Source: Rotaria sordida (lineage: Eukaryota > Rotifera > Eurotatoria > Philodinida > Philodinidae). Taken from it: a stretch of 64,000 nt of DNA. The notes below the pieces were generated by a model. The model was given only the letters and a program-made list of their open reading frames with translations, had not been told where the DNA came from and ran no database searches. Position numbers and translations under genes: made by a program. Location: the NCBI GenBank assembly GCA_905250125.1, contig CAJNOL010001057.1, forward strand, positions 1 through 64,000. Direction: 5' to 3'. Below, piece after piece: positions 34,983 through 46,294 of the stretch (positions within the stretch are counted from its first letter, which is position 1; each line of letters begins with the position of its first letter).

Positions 34983-37900
34983 TTAGTTAAGAACATAGTT
35001 TTCTTTATCATTAATATTTAAATCAATTTCATTTGCTTTTGTTTTTTTCGAATTATTATGAATTAATTCGCTTGCTTGTTCATTTTCTTTACGTTTCATT
35101 CGATGTGGTTCACCTTCATGTGAATATTTGTCGCATATGTTCTTCAGCATGTTAAGATTTTGTTTTAAAAATAATAAACGATCGATTTTTTCTACTGCCA
35201 AATTAGTTCGTTTCTCTGTAATCAAAGATTTTGATTTAGAGAACAAACGTTCAACACTAGTATTTGATGCAGGTATTGATAGAACATCTCGTGCAATAGC
35301 AGCAATAGTAGGGAATAAGTTTTGATGCTGAGACCAAAACTCAAGAATATTATCACCTTCACTATCGTTTAGCGTCAACGTGGATGACATCCATGAGTCA
35401 AATTCATCAATAGATATTGTTGAAGACCTAGGTTTATCGTAACACAATGATAAAACACCTTTTTGTTTTTTTTTTGTAAAATTTCCTTGTGTAGATAATG
35501 ATGTGGTAATATTTACATCACCTGTCGTACAAGAGAGTGATTCAAATATATTTAATGACGGTGACAATGATGTTGATGTTGATGATGATGTAGATAATGA
35601 TATGGATGATAATGTGGATGATAATGATGTAGATGATGATGTGGATGATGATGTGGATGATGATGTGGATGATGATGTAGATGATGATGTGGATGATGAT
35701 GTAGATGATAATGTAAATAATGATGTAGATGGTGATGATAATGATTGATTTTTTTGTACACGTCGTTTAATTTCAGCTTGAAGTAATTCACTTGCCCTTT
35801 GTTTATAAGAAAGAAATTTGTCAAAATGCTTTAGCTGAGGATGTACTATAGTAGCAAGAAGATGGGCGTCTTGTGGTGTCCATGTTGTTAATAATTGGTA
35901 TTCTAAATGAAAATGAGATTGCTAACTCTTATATACATTTTTTTAAAGAAAAAATCAATTTCAATGACTACACAATCGAAGTTGATAGATACCTATAAAT
36001 TTTTTCATATGAATAAGGTTATCATCATCATTGTCAAAACAGTGATCAATTAAATGTTGACGAAGTGGTATTACTCGATGTAATGTCGGTCGTGCACTAT
36101 CGCTTAATTTCTCGATAACTTCATCGAATGTACTAATGAAATCACATATTTCTTGTAAACTTTGTCGATTGATAATCGAATATGTAAGAAGAAATTTTGT
36201 ATCAAGTGCACGAGGAATTTCATCAAATATTTCATTAAATACATTGAACATATGAAATGCTCCATTAAATTTTGTTTTACTGTATACCTGTAACTTCTTA
36301 CTGAGTTTATTCTGTTTATGGCAACGTCGAACATGTTCCACAATTTGTTTCACATGCATAAATAAATCTTGATATTCTTTTAAATCATCATTTTTTGTAT
36401 CAGTAAAAGTTTTTTCCATAATTTTGTTAATGTAATGTATCGAACAACCGATGCGGTTCACATCGTGAAAAGCAGCCTTCATTTTGCTTTCATTGTCTGA
36501 GACAATGAACGATGATGAATCAAATACAAGACCAAATTCTTCTAGAATAGCATTAACAAATTTTCGTACATTAGGACTTGTTTGATTTTCTAAATCATAA
36601 GCACGACAAGCAAGTAAAAATGATTGGTGCTGATTAATATCATTAATATGGTGCAGTGATATGCCACAGAAATGAACTCCTATAGCGAGAAATTCAAAAT
36701 GCAACAAAAGATTTGAAATATTAAGTTCGGAAAGGTAGAAATTGATTGCTTTATTATTTATTATATGTCAACAATCTATTATTAAATCCAAGCAGAATAT
36801 TTACAATATCTTCCAGCTGGATTGGGCTAAGGAAGCACATATTGATTTTTAATTTAAGAAAAAAAACTCCTCCTATGCGCAGTTTATTTGATAAAAGTTA
36901 ACTGATTAAATACAAAAAAAATGATTTTCAATTAGAATGAAATATAATACAATAAATAAATATTCTAAATAAAAATTGATTACATTAAAATAAATAAAAT
37001 AAAAATAATCTTATTGCTGATGCTTCTGTACATAATTGACCTTCTTCGGAACCTATTATTACATGTACTATTGATATTTGTTTTGTACATGTATACACAT
37101 TTTTTTTAAATATATTTTATTCGTCTTTTTGATAATGGTATGGACAAAACAAAACAATGATACCAGAAGGAAATGACAGCTAGGTTTCCTTATCTGTACC
37201 CCTATGAAAAAGAAGAACAAAGAATATTTTTAAAAATGCATATGCATATACAAAACAAACATCAATAGTGCATATAATAATAGGCTCCGAAGTAGGTCAA
37301 TTCTGTACCGAAACGTCAACAATAATATTATTGTTATATTATTTATTTTAATGTAATCAATTTTTATTCATAATATTTAACTTTTGTATTATATTTTATC
37401 CTAATTGAAATTTTTTTTTTTGTATTGAATTAGTTAACTTTTATCAAATAAACTACGCACAAGAAGAGAATCTTTTTTTAAATTAGAAAATATCTTTCAG
37501 TCGGGCAATAAAAATAAGATTACTCATTTTTCAAAGTTTACAACAAATATTAGACATAATGTTTCTAAGAAAAAGCGGAAAAAATGAGTAGAATGAAGCT
37601 AACCAGTATATTTTTCGGTCCAAAAATCCACTATAATTGTGAATGATTTGAATGTTTGACATAAAGTTCTAAGTTGTGCTTTACGTTCTTCATACATACG
37701 ATCCACTCGACGGCTTAACTAAACAGAAAAATTCGACAATAAAAGTATGAAAAAAAATCTGTGATATTACTGTCCGTGGATCAGCAAGCAAGTCAGAAGC
37801 TGAAACTGTTGATGAATCAAGTAAACGACGACCAATAGATATTGCAGTATTGATAAGATCAGTAAAACCTTCACCATTTACCGTTTCAAATGGACGACTA

Positions 37901-38295
37901 TCAAAAATAATAAATTCAGTTAATGCATCTGTTAATGCATCTTTTAATTCTCGAGGAACAAAGTTTAATTTATTTTTTGTAAGATTAAAATATGATGTAA
38001 TTTTATTTTCACCACGTTCAACATTTGAAGAAGACTTAGGACAACACTCAATATGCTTCTGCATACCACCAGTACCCGTTGAGCATTTATATGCAATAAG
38101 TGACATACAGGAATTACACATAACATAATTTTGTGTTATATTGTGAACACAAATTGTGCTAAAATAAAGCCAAACTTTAGATACATGATCCTTCTCTTTT
38201 TTTTTCGAGAATGTAACTGAATTATCTTTATTGATAATTAACTGCAACAAATTCTCTTTCGACAAATATTTTTCCATTGAAGTTGTATTAATCAT
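34983..38295 (-). CDS. hAT transposase (BED finger, DDE/RNase-H, dimerisation domain)
   Basis: Exons on the minus strand: 38295 to about 37770 (BED-type finger: VWLYFSTI, MCNSCMSLIAYKCSTGTGGM, KHIECC), about 37718-37606 (VDRMYEERKAQLRTLCQTF, then TIIVDFWTEKYTG with the first catalytic Asp), 36679-35993 (VSDNESKMKAAFHDVNRIGC, the second Asp region) and 35902-34983. The last exon has TPQDAHLLATIVHPQLKHFD, a Ser/Thr repeat linker encoded by a trinucleotide-like array (35568-35750), and the hAT C-terminal dimerisation motif (FPTIAAIARDVLSIPASNTS, VERLFSKSKSLITEKR). The first junction is in phase; the second-to-third junction spans the nested foldback insertion and its phase is not resolved. The transposase may be intact or recently inactivated. 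Confidence 0.85.
36849..37488. mobile_element. Foldback element nested in the hAT intron
   Basis: Long inverted arms: TTTAATTTAAGAAAAAAAC, TGCGCAGTTTATTTGATAA and AAAATTGATTACATTAAAAT at the left are mirrored by TTTTAATGTAATCAATTTTT, TTATCAAATAAACTACGCAC and TTTTTTTAAATTAG at the right. Matching continues inward (GACCTTCTTCGGAACCTATT against AATAGGCTCCGAAGTAGGTC), so each arm is roughly 230 bp around a core of about 150 bp. No coding capacity is seen. Confidence 0.8.
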
Positions 38296-38454
38296 TATTC
38301 ATCTAATGTAACAAATTTATTATTTAATATCAACTGCTTGCCTTTTTTTTCACCAACATATTCTTATTGCCTTGACCAATAGAACGAATGTATTTAACCT
38401 TCATCAACAAACTCCTATTATACGAGAGAGGTCGTAACTAGCTAGAGAAAATTT

Positions 38455-38575
38455 CCGTGACTCACGGTCACGGTCACGGTGAGTAGAGCTCGTGACCGTG
38501 ACCGTGACCGTGACCGTGACCGTGACCAACCCGTCGTGACCGTGACGTGATCGTGACCAAAAAATTTGGTCACGC
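38455..38575. repeat. hAT right subterminal GTCACG repeat cluster
   Basis: CGTGACCGTGACCGTGACC runs and inverted TCACGGTCACGG units, the mirror of the left cluster. Confidence 0.85.
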
Positions 38576-39190
38576 CGGACACTAACAAGTACTATTGATA
38601 CAAGTAACAATTCTAACTCATTTTCTACACCTACAACTAATTTTTCTGCTCCTCTGACAACAACAACAACAACTAGTGATGATCCAAAACAGATCATAAT
38701 AAATACAATTGAAAAATGGAGTATTGAAAATGTTGAATTTTTTGATAATAACGATTTTGTCTTGACAGAAGGTGTTCATTATGATTTGATTATACGAAAT
38801 ATGAATGATGTATTTATTCAATGTAAGTGCAATGAAAAGTTAGTTCTGTCAAAAAATAAAAGTAAGTTCCTCTTATCAAATTATTATCGTCATTTAAGAG
38901 ATAACCAAAAATGCACATTAATGAGAAAACTTAGAGGTTTGAAAATTAATGATGAACAACAAGAACAAATAAATGACGATTCAAATACTTCAACTACAGC
39001 AAGGTTGCCTTTCTTGTCTTCGCAACCTCTATATCAACAACCTTTAACAGAAACAGTAGCAGTAGCTACTTTTTTGAATGATTCAACAAATAAACCAACA
39101 GCAAAACCAAAAAAGGGAAAAAGAAATAACAAACGTTTGGCAGAAAATTATGTCGATAATTCTTATGAAACTAAGAGAACTAAAATTTAA

Positions 39191-39813
39191 CTTTTTTTTG
39201 TTGAAAAAAATGATGACATTTTTGTATAAACACATTATTGTTCTTTTATTATTATTTAACTTTCACTTTTTGATTTTTATTCTTGAAATTGTATTTTATC
39301 ATAATATATGTGTTGATGATTCATTTCTAAAATACTGAAAAGAAACAATCATAAACGTTTAATTTTTTTTATTCACTCCGACGTAAGGTAAAAAAAAGGA
39401 GAAAAAGCTGTTATGTCTAGCATCATGAAAGGTCTTGAAGGTTTTCTCAAAAAAGATCAAAATTAGGAACTCTACTTAGTTCATGATGATGAAGGAGAAA
39501 ATTGAACTTTTATGTGTTCTTTGCAGTTTTTCTAAGAAAGCGAGAAATTGATATTTATGATGTACATTGCAAAATGAATAAAACAAGCCTCGTCTTAGTT
39601 CTCAGGTCAAGATTTATTAGAGCATACAGATTTTATTTAATTAAAATAGTTGCAGATCTTCAAAAAACTTTTAAAATCTTGCAATATGTTTTTTTCCATT
39701 TGTCTTCGCTCCAGTGAACAGAGTAAAACACATCCCAATGCGTGTACAATGAGGCCAGACTTGGTTCTCAAGTAGACATTTATTAGATCATGCATATTTA
39801 CTTTAATTACCGT
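39191..39813. other. Intergenic
   Basis: No supported gene; short open frames are incidental. Leads into the third 10-bp minisatellite. Confidence 0.4.
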
Positions 39814-39997
39814 GTTTAGAAATCCCTAGAAATCTTTAGAAATCTTTAGAAATCTTTGGAAATCCTTGGAAATCTTTAGAAATCTTTAGAAATCTTTAGA
39901 AATCTTTTGAAATCTTTAGAAATCTTTAGAAATCTTTGGAAATCTTTGAGAATCTTTGGGAATCTTGAAATCTTGAAATCTGCTTTTTCCCCCTTGC
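39814..39997. repeat. 10-bp minisatellite (AAATCTTTAG)
   Basis: About sixteen units of GAAATCTTTA/GAAATCTTTG, ending GAAATCTGCTTTTTCCCCC followed by TTGCACCCACCACATCCC. Same unit and same edge sequence as 24944-25145, in the opposite edge orientation. Confidence 0.9.
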
Positions 39998-40004
39998 ACC
40001 CACC

Positions 40005-40730
40005 ACATCCCAAACCGAACTGAACTAAACCGAAAAATTTGTTTTTTCAAAGTCTACTTAGGGAATAATTGAAACTAAATAATAACAATACTTACACGAC
40101 AGAAATTTTTCAAATAATTCACTTTTTTCTTCATCAATTTTTCGAGCAGGAATATCAAAACATTCCCATCAATCGGACTTTTTATCTTTCATATCAACAA
40201 TCATTCAATTTTTTTTATTAAGTTTTAAGTTCGAATTAATTTTTTCAGCAGCTAAAGATCGAAAAATAAACCGGACACACTTGCTACCTGATTCGATGAA
40301 AAAAAATGAATCAGAAGATGAAGAATTTAACTGAACATTTTCACAATTTGATGAAAAATCAAGTTCAATAACATCATCTATATTTAATAGGAGAGAAATA
40401 GTCATATTGTGATGTATTTGATTTATTTAGTTATCACAAAACAAAAGTATCTAAATGTGTTTTTCTAAACTAAAGACATGATTTGTTTGTTTACTTCCTT
40501 CTTTCTGAGACGAAGAATGACAAGAAAATGTATCAATATTGTTAATGTTGCTAAGAACCTCTTTTCTCGTTCTAGTTTCTTTATTTTTACATGTCAATAC
40601 ATTGACTTAAACTGTATCAATTTAACTAAGAAATAAACTGAACAGAAACCGAGATCTGTTCGAAAAGTTCCGAACCGAACCGAAACCGATATCGGTTTGA
40701 AAGTTGCCAACCGAATCGGTCCCATCTCTG
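40005..40730. mobile_element. Probable non-autonomous hAT-type remnant
   Basis: The right end reads CGAATCGGTCCCATCTCTG, whose inverse (CAGAGATGGGACCGATTCGG) looks like a hAT-type terminus, followed inward by CCGAACCGAACCGAAACCG repeats. The left end has only CCAAACCGAACTGAACTAAA. A minus-strand 66-aa frame at 40205-40405 has no recognised domain. Ends and TSD are not firm. Confidence 0.35.
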
Positions 40731-41569
40731 GTAGAGATGCATGGGACTGAGACTGTAAGAAAAAAGAATTGTCGCAACGGGAACTAACGATTATAGTCAA
40801 ATAATAGTATGATTTCATTCGATTTGTCTTATAAATCATTAATTAAAATATAAGTCAAGGATTAAAACAGAATAAATGTGTTTTTGTATGATGCAAATCC
40901 TATTGTTTTTGAATAGATCATGATAAATTAAACCTTTCATTTTTTTTTGTTTGTAGTTGTCAAAAGTTCTACTGCCAGGTAGGTCGTATTGAAACATAAG
41001 TCCTTTTGTTTCATATTGTGATGTGTTTTTTATTCATCTAAAGATATTTTTGACTCCTCTTTTGACAACTGATCAATCTGTTTCCTCGCTGAGAGGTTTT
41101 TTTACATGAAAGACCTGAACAAATCAATTTGAAATCTTCAATCAGGTGACTCTTTCTTACCTTGAATCATAAGTTAATCTGGTATGAAAATGAGAAAGAA
41201 TATTTTAAAGCCTATATACGCGCAAAGCTACAAACAACTTCTCAGTATAGTTCTTATTATAGGACTAAAATATATAACCCTCATCTGTTCTTTGGTTTTA
41301 TTATACAAAATATGTGCAGTGAAAATCTCTGAGGTATGTTCAGATTTCCGAAAAAGGAAATTACCAATATTTATGAAATTTCCATCAGGTCAATAGTCAT
41401 ATAGCAGTGGAAATTAAAAGTTTTTAGAAACATTGAAAAGTTTAGGAATTTCAGAAATTTCTGAAATTCTATAGTTTTTGGAAGTACGGAATAATTTGAC
41501 ACACAAATGCTTGAAATTTTCCAAACTTTCGAAATTTCCTTTTTCTTTGAAAGTCTGAACACTGCTGCG
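40731..41569. other. Intergenic
   Basis: No supported gene. A plus-strand frame at 41184-41396 has a hydrophobic core (LLSIVLIIGLKYITLICSLV) but no context to support it. Confidence 0.35.
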
Positions 41570-42013
41570 TTGTTGATCATTGTTTACATTGTAGGAATGG
41601 TTGTTTTTGGTCTCGAACAACTTTTATAATTGAAGATGACGAGCTAGACTATGCAGAAAGAGTATGGATTCAAACTATGTGATTAAAACAAAACAAAAAA
41701 ATACTTTGGGTATTCAAAAAATGTAATTTTACGATCAACATATTATAGAGTATCACTGATTGATATAAACAAACATATAATTCTTATATCCTGTTATAGT
41801 ATATAAGAATTATATGTTTGTTTATATCAATCAGTGATATTCTGTAATATGTTGATCATAAAATTACACTTTTTGGTTTTTTTCTTCATTTTAGTCACAT
41901 ATTTTAAGTCCAGACTCTTTCTACATAGTCTAGCTCGTCATCTTCAATTATAAAAGTTGTTCGAGACCAAAAACAACCACTCCCACAATGTAAACAATAA
42001 CCAACAACGAGCT
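41570..42013. repeat. Near-perfect palindrome, about 445 bp
   Basis: The left arm begins TGCGTTGTTGATCATTG and the right arm ends CAATAACCAACAACGAG. Inner arms TGATATAAACAAACATATAA and TTATATGTTTGTTTATATCA meet around the 11-bp spacer CCTGTTATAGT at about 41791-41801. Matches continue outward through GATGACGAGCTAGACTATG against CATAGTCTAGCTCGTCATC, so both arms are about 210 bp with few mismatches. No coding capacity. Such a structure extrudes readily and is normally unstable, implying recent origin or ongoing mobility. Confidence 0.9.
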
Positions 42014-42087
42014 TTACTATACATATTTGCAGTCCATCCTATTAAGAAAAAGCATTTCCGTGTCGCCATATTTTCAACAACTGCATC

Positions 42088-42155
42088 AAGGTGTCCGTAA
42101 TTACGGATCACAGTGTGATCCGTAATTACGGATCACAGTGTGATCGTAATCGAAC
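42088..42155. repeat. Tandem palindromic repeat (GATCCGTAATTACGGATCAC)
   Basis: CCGTAATTACGGATCACAGT occurs twice in tandem, 25 bp apart; each unit contains the perfect palindromes CCGTAATTACGG and ATCACAGTGTGAT. It is 75 bp from the large palindrome and may be part of the same mobile unit. Confidence 0.8.
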
Positions 42156-42777
42156 GTATGGACTAGTATAGACTCCAGGAAAATGTGTGATATTTTTGAA
42201 TTACAATAACTAGAGAGGTCGGATTTTCGTCATTTCATAGAGGATTCTGTGGACTATCTTTTACATATTTAGAACTGATAAGTCACTATAACACTTACGA
42301 TAACCACGTTCACATCTTTCAAAGATCGATAATGAACATTACCTTAAAAGTCGATGTTTTTCATCTTCTATTAGTAGAGATCGATAGAGTACTCAAACCC
42401 TATGCAATAGTAAAAATCACAGATTTATATCTCTTTTTGTTCTCGAGTTATTCAACAAATAGTCACACACACGGACTTTTTGGATGGACTATAGTTAGAT
42501 GATATTCTGATGTTTTTCTGTATTAAATTTCAATAGTTCCCACAGACCTGTTTTAATAGTTTTTTCTTGAAACTCCTACTGTCAGAAATTGTCATTAAAC
42601 TACATAGTTTCACTTATAAATACAAATCAATAAAATAATAAGAATAATTTTCCAATGGACATATCTGTTAAAACTCAATACCCAATCATAAACAACTAAT
42701 ATTTTTTATTTTATTAACATAACATAAAGATTTTTATAACATTTATTTTTATTCATGTTAATAACATAGAATTCAAT
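42156..42777. other. Intergenic; 3' flank of F-box pseudogene
   Basis: AT-rich; no exon recognised. Confidence 0.4.
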
Positions 42778-45700
42778 TTACAATGAAGGAAAATATTGAT
42801 AAACATCTTTTGAAAATGCCGTTGACTCTTCAACAAGTAATTGTTTCACTTTCGAACAATTACGCCGCGTGGTATCTCTTGTAAAGTTCATTGTTACCAT
42901 TTTTAATTGGTCATAACTGACTTTTAATTCAGTTAGACGAGGCAAATGCGCCTTTGTTTCGAGCAGAAATTGTGCAATATAATCTAGATACACACGCATG
43001 ATGTCAAGTGATATAAGATGAGAATATTCAACAACTGAAAATGTTGAATTATTATCGTATTTCCATTCATTAACATCTCATGACTGTAACATAATATTCA
43101 CCAGAGAGAAATATTTAAGCATTGGAAAAGCTCGACTAATTCGAATGAAGAATTCATGCTTCAATGAAACTACATCAAGGACATGCAAGTGAGTTACATA
43201 ATCAAAAATAATAGTTGGAAACTGATTTGTGATCATTTTCAGATGAGTAAATGGAAATGGAAGCAAGAAAACATGACATATGGCTTTAAACGTGTTGAGA
43301 TATTTGACCATACAACCCGTTCGTGCATGTTTTGTATGTGTAAACGTTTGCTGAATATCATTATTAGATATACGATGAACTGATTCATTAATGTCATTTT
43401 CTGTGCTAATGTAAAAGACGAATGTATGAAGTTGAGGCATATGAACAAGAACTTCATTATGAAGATGTGTACCATTGATGAACGAACTTCGATTACGAAC
43501 ACGAAGATATAAAGTTAACTTTTCCAGATGTGTCATACGACGAAGAAGTGGCACAACTACATCGTCATAATTATAAATATACTCATAACATGTTAACGAG
43601 AAATATTTCAAATTATGTCGTTCATCCTATAAAATATAAGACATCTTTGGAATACAATTTTCCAACTTCAACTAAGATAATAAGTTTACCTAGGCAATTG
43701 ATTGAAAAAGATCTACTGATTTACGATTCTTTTTTTCAATATTTCTTATATTTGATGAGATATATAATATGTTATAATGATGTCTTAAAAGTAATGGTCG
43801 ATATTTCTAAATTTTCTTCGCATTGAAAATAGTAGATGTTTAAAGCCTAACTTAAAAAGAAAACGATCAACTTCGGAATTGAATAAGACTTGAAAAGGTT
43901 TCGAAACGTGCATGAATTATCACTAATATCGTTACACGAAATAGTTCTAACGTATAGAATACAACCACAATTCCAATTAACACAAGCATTTCTATTTAAT
44001 AAATATTTCCATCGATAAGGCCTAAAGTACTGTAATTTCTTTTGTCAATCTCGTTCATCATTTTATGTATATTCCTAAGTATTTTTGCATCTGATAAGTC
44101 CTCTATGACATTCTTTGTTCTCTTAAAGTTGTCATTATGTCAGAACTATTGCGAACGAGCGGAAAATGACTCGACAAAAATGAACAACTCTACATGTTTT
44201 ACTTGGTAATTTAGAGAAAGTTACTAGCTTTCTTTACTCGAAATATATTTATTAGTTTATGTAAATTATTCGAATGCAACTCAGTCATTTATTTTGTTCC
44301 TCAAATATTTCGAAAAACTCCAAAGTTAATTCTTAAGAAAATACTATAGATATTAATTTATTCTATTGTTTGTTGAGACAATCAAGAAACTCATTTTCCA
44401 ATTGTTTGATTACCCAATTCCAGTAAGTGATTAAGAAGTAAATTTAAAAAATTTAGAGCAATAGGAAAACAAATACAACTATCTATTTCGAATAGTTTCT
44501 TAATGATCAACAGTATCATACTCTATTCAGTATTGCAGTAATCATATGTTGTACTAACATGAAAATTAACTACTTTTGCTCATTGATATTCTTTTTCACC
44601 TTGAAATAATAATAAAATGGCACTAACTTACCATATTGCAAGAAATTAATGATGAATCACTGGTACAGTTAATTTGAATGATGAACGTGGTTAATTGTTT
44701 GAGACGACCATCAAGTATAGAAAGACAATCATTAATACCAACCATTTTTATACATAATGCAGTAAGACTCGAAGAGAAATAAGAGTTTGATAGTAAATAA
44801 TAAATTGCAAAGGTGGATACTCTTCCACGGAGTTTGGAACGATTGTCAAATGCTTCAGATTTTTGAAGAGATCTAAGATTTGTACATACACGTCTGTGAT
44901 ATAAGTCTGCAACGTTGTTTCAGTGGTATATTCATCACTATTGTGAGGAATAAGATCTCTTATCTGGTGTTTAAAAATATGTCGAAACGCCGAGTTATCT
45001 AAGTAAAAACAAAAGAAATAACATGATCTTTTAAAAATACATATTTTTCTTTAAGTCATTATATCATCAATGAAGAGATTAAATCGATGATAAATATTTT
45101 TTTTTCAACTTCTACTATAATAAGTTTTAGAAACAATATATTGATAATATACATCGTCCTGCTCTTTCTGCTCAATAGTTGTTCCAGTACCTATTTTGTG
45201 TCTTACCGTTTCTTATCTGCCAAGGTATTGGAAAGTTTTTGAAATGCATTTAGTTCAATAGTAGACATTTTAGTTCATATAGATCACATAACGTACCCCG
45301 GAAATCTCTATGGGCTATGAGTGAAAAAAAATACTTTGTTTTTAAAATTTCTTTTTTTTTTAATTTTTGAAGAATATCGATTTGTAAGTCGCATATCTTG
45401 GCGATAGAATAATGAAACAAAAATATTTTTTTAACAATCAATGCTTGTAGAGTTCCCTACAAATAATATCCCGGAGGTTTTTGAATCTCACGCTTCCTTG
45501 ATTTTCTGCGATCGTTTTATAAATAGGTCAAAATTGATACACCAGAAGGTAAAGGGTTAAATGCTTTCGTATTTTGATTGCTCTAGAGCATGTTAAGTGC
45601 TTATCTGTAAAATAACGAAAAACTTACTCTTGTTTGAAATTGAAGAGTTCCAGATAAGTCAGATTTGGATAATCACCGGCAAGAAGAATACGTTCCATAG

Positions 45701-45968
45701 ATGTTGTTTCAAGAACGAGTTTTTTGACACAGCGATGGCTTCGGGGTAGTATAGAAGTACAAAATCGATCAAATTTCTCATCAATAATTGATGATGTTAT
45801 TACAAAATTAAGATTGTTAGTAAATATACAATCTTGTACTAACATGTGAAGTCGTTTATTATTTATTCCAAATAACAAATAGAGAACATCAATATTGTCG
45901 AGTTTCTTCAAGATGATCAGCAACATTTCATTGGGTAGATCAAGAAAATTAATGTCAGACTGATTTAT
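42778..45968 (-). pseudogene. F-box/LRR-type protein, broken
   Basis: Read on the minus strand, 45968-45624 encodes an F-box-like N-terminus (DINFLDLPNEMLLIILKKLD, then IDVLYLLFGINNKRLHMLV) and YPNLTYLELFNFKQE. About 45000-44640 encodes RHIFKHQIRDLIPHNSDEY and KNLKHLTIVPNSVEEY, then after a frameshift near 44820 LTALCIKMVGINDCLSILDG. 43637-43078 encodes HNLKYFSLTCYEYIYNYDDV, MTHLEKLTLYL and FPFTHLKMITNQF. An in-frame TGA near 43078-43080 separates this from the final exon (YSHLISLDIMRVYLDYIAQF, ending YFPSL at 42778). F-box proteins recruit substrates to SCF ubiquitin ligases through their LRR region. One frameshift and one nonsense codon in an otherwise well-preserved gene indicate recent decay. 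The first exon is not located. Confidence 0.7.
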
Positions 45969-46208
45969 GTTTGATTATGACTGTCAATCTTTTGAAAACA
46001 TTTATATACATATATATATATTCATTATTTCCTTTATTCATTTTCACCAATGGAAAACAGAATGCTTGACCGCGATGTAAAAGAAAAAAAGTGCTATTGA
46101 TGAATCGTCTAATATTATTGTAAATAGATGCTGTTGTTTTCTCAACATTTATATTTTTTCCATTGCCGTCGATCACCATGTTCATTCATACGAAAATAGA
46201 AGAAGACA
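45969..46208. other. 5' flank of F-box pseudogene
   Basis: Possible upstream acceptor at GATTGACAG (about 45985); the initiating exon could not be identified. Confidence 0.3.
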
Positions 46209-46294
46209 GTGTGTGGGTGTGAACGTGGATATGGGTGAGTGTGGGTGTTGATCCTTTCTCCAATCATGCCTACCCACACCCACATCTCACATCC
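46209..46294. repeat. Telomere-type hairpin element
   Basis: G arm GTGTGTGGGTGTGAACGTGG and GTGAGTGTGGGTGTTGATCC, spacer TTTCTCCAATCATGC, C arm CTACCCACACCCACATCTCA. Confidence 0.75.

Larger units (their letters stand above)
34555..38584 (-). mobile_element. hAT DNA transposon, 4,030 bp, with 8-bp TSD
   Basis: Terminal inverted repeats TAGTGTCCGGCGTGACC and GGTCACGCCGGACACTA are flanked by perfect 8-bp direct repeats ACAAGTAC at 34547-34554 and 38585-38592, the hAT signature. Dense GTCACG/CGTGAC subterminal repeats lie inside both ends (34562-34695 and 38455-38575), presumably transposase-binding sites. It carries a minus-strand transposase gene and is itself interrupted by a foldback element at 36849-37488. 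Confidence 0.95.
34139..39190 (+). pseudogene. 337-aa relative of the transposase N-terminus, split by a hAT transposon
   Basis: The coding sequence is 34139-34554 plus 38593-39190. With the hAT element and one target-site copy removed, the frame is continuous for 1,014 nt (337 aa and stop). Residues 2-105 match the N-terminal domain of the 25999-31575 protein (LPKNIFSLHDQHFYDII, LTSDIFEILTWDADEF, IELRNNTFMIRPGLK). A Gln/Ser/Thr-rich linker follows, then a segment with CKC, YYRHLRDNQKC (possible zinc-binding Cys/His set, about residues 235-265) and a basic tail (KPKKGKRNNKRL). It may be a separate DNA-binding product of the same element family. As it stands the hAT introduces stops within the coding exon, so the allele is disrupted. 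The lack of other lesions implies a recent insertion. Confidence 0.8.

Noticed and set aside
35503..35824. Asp/Val-rich and His-rich frames over a GATGATGTG-type array
   Set aside because: The repeat encodes the Ser/Thr linker of the hAT transposase on the minus strand; the other frames are shadows.
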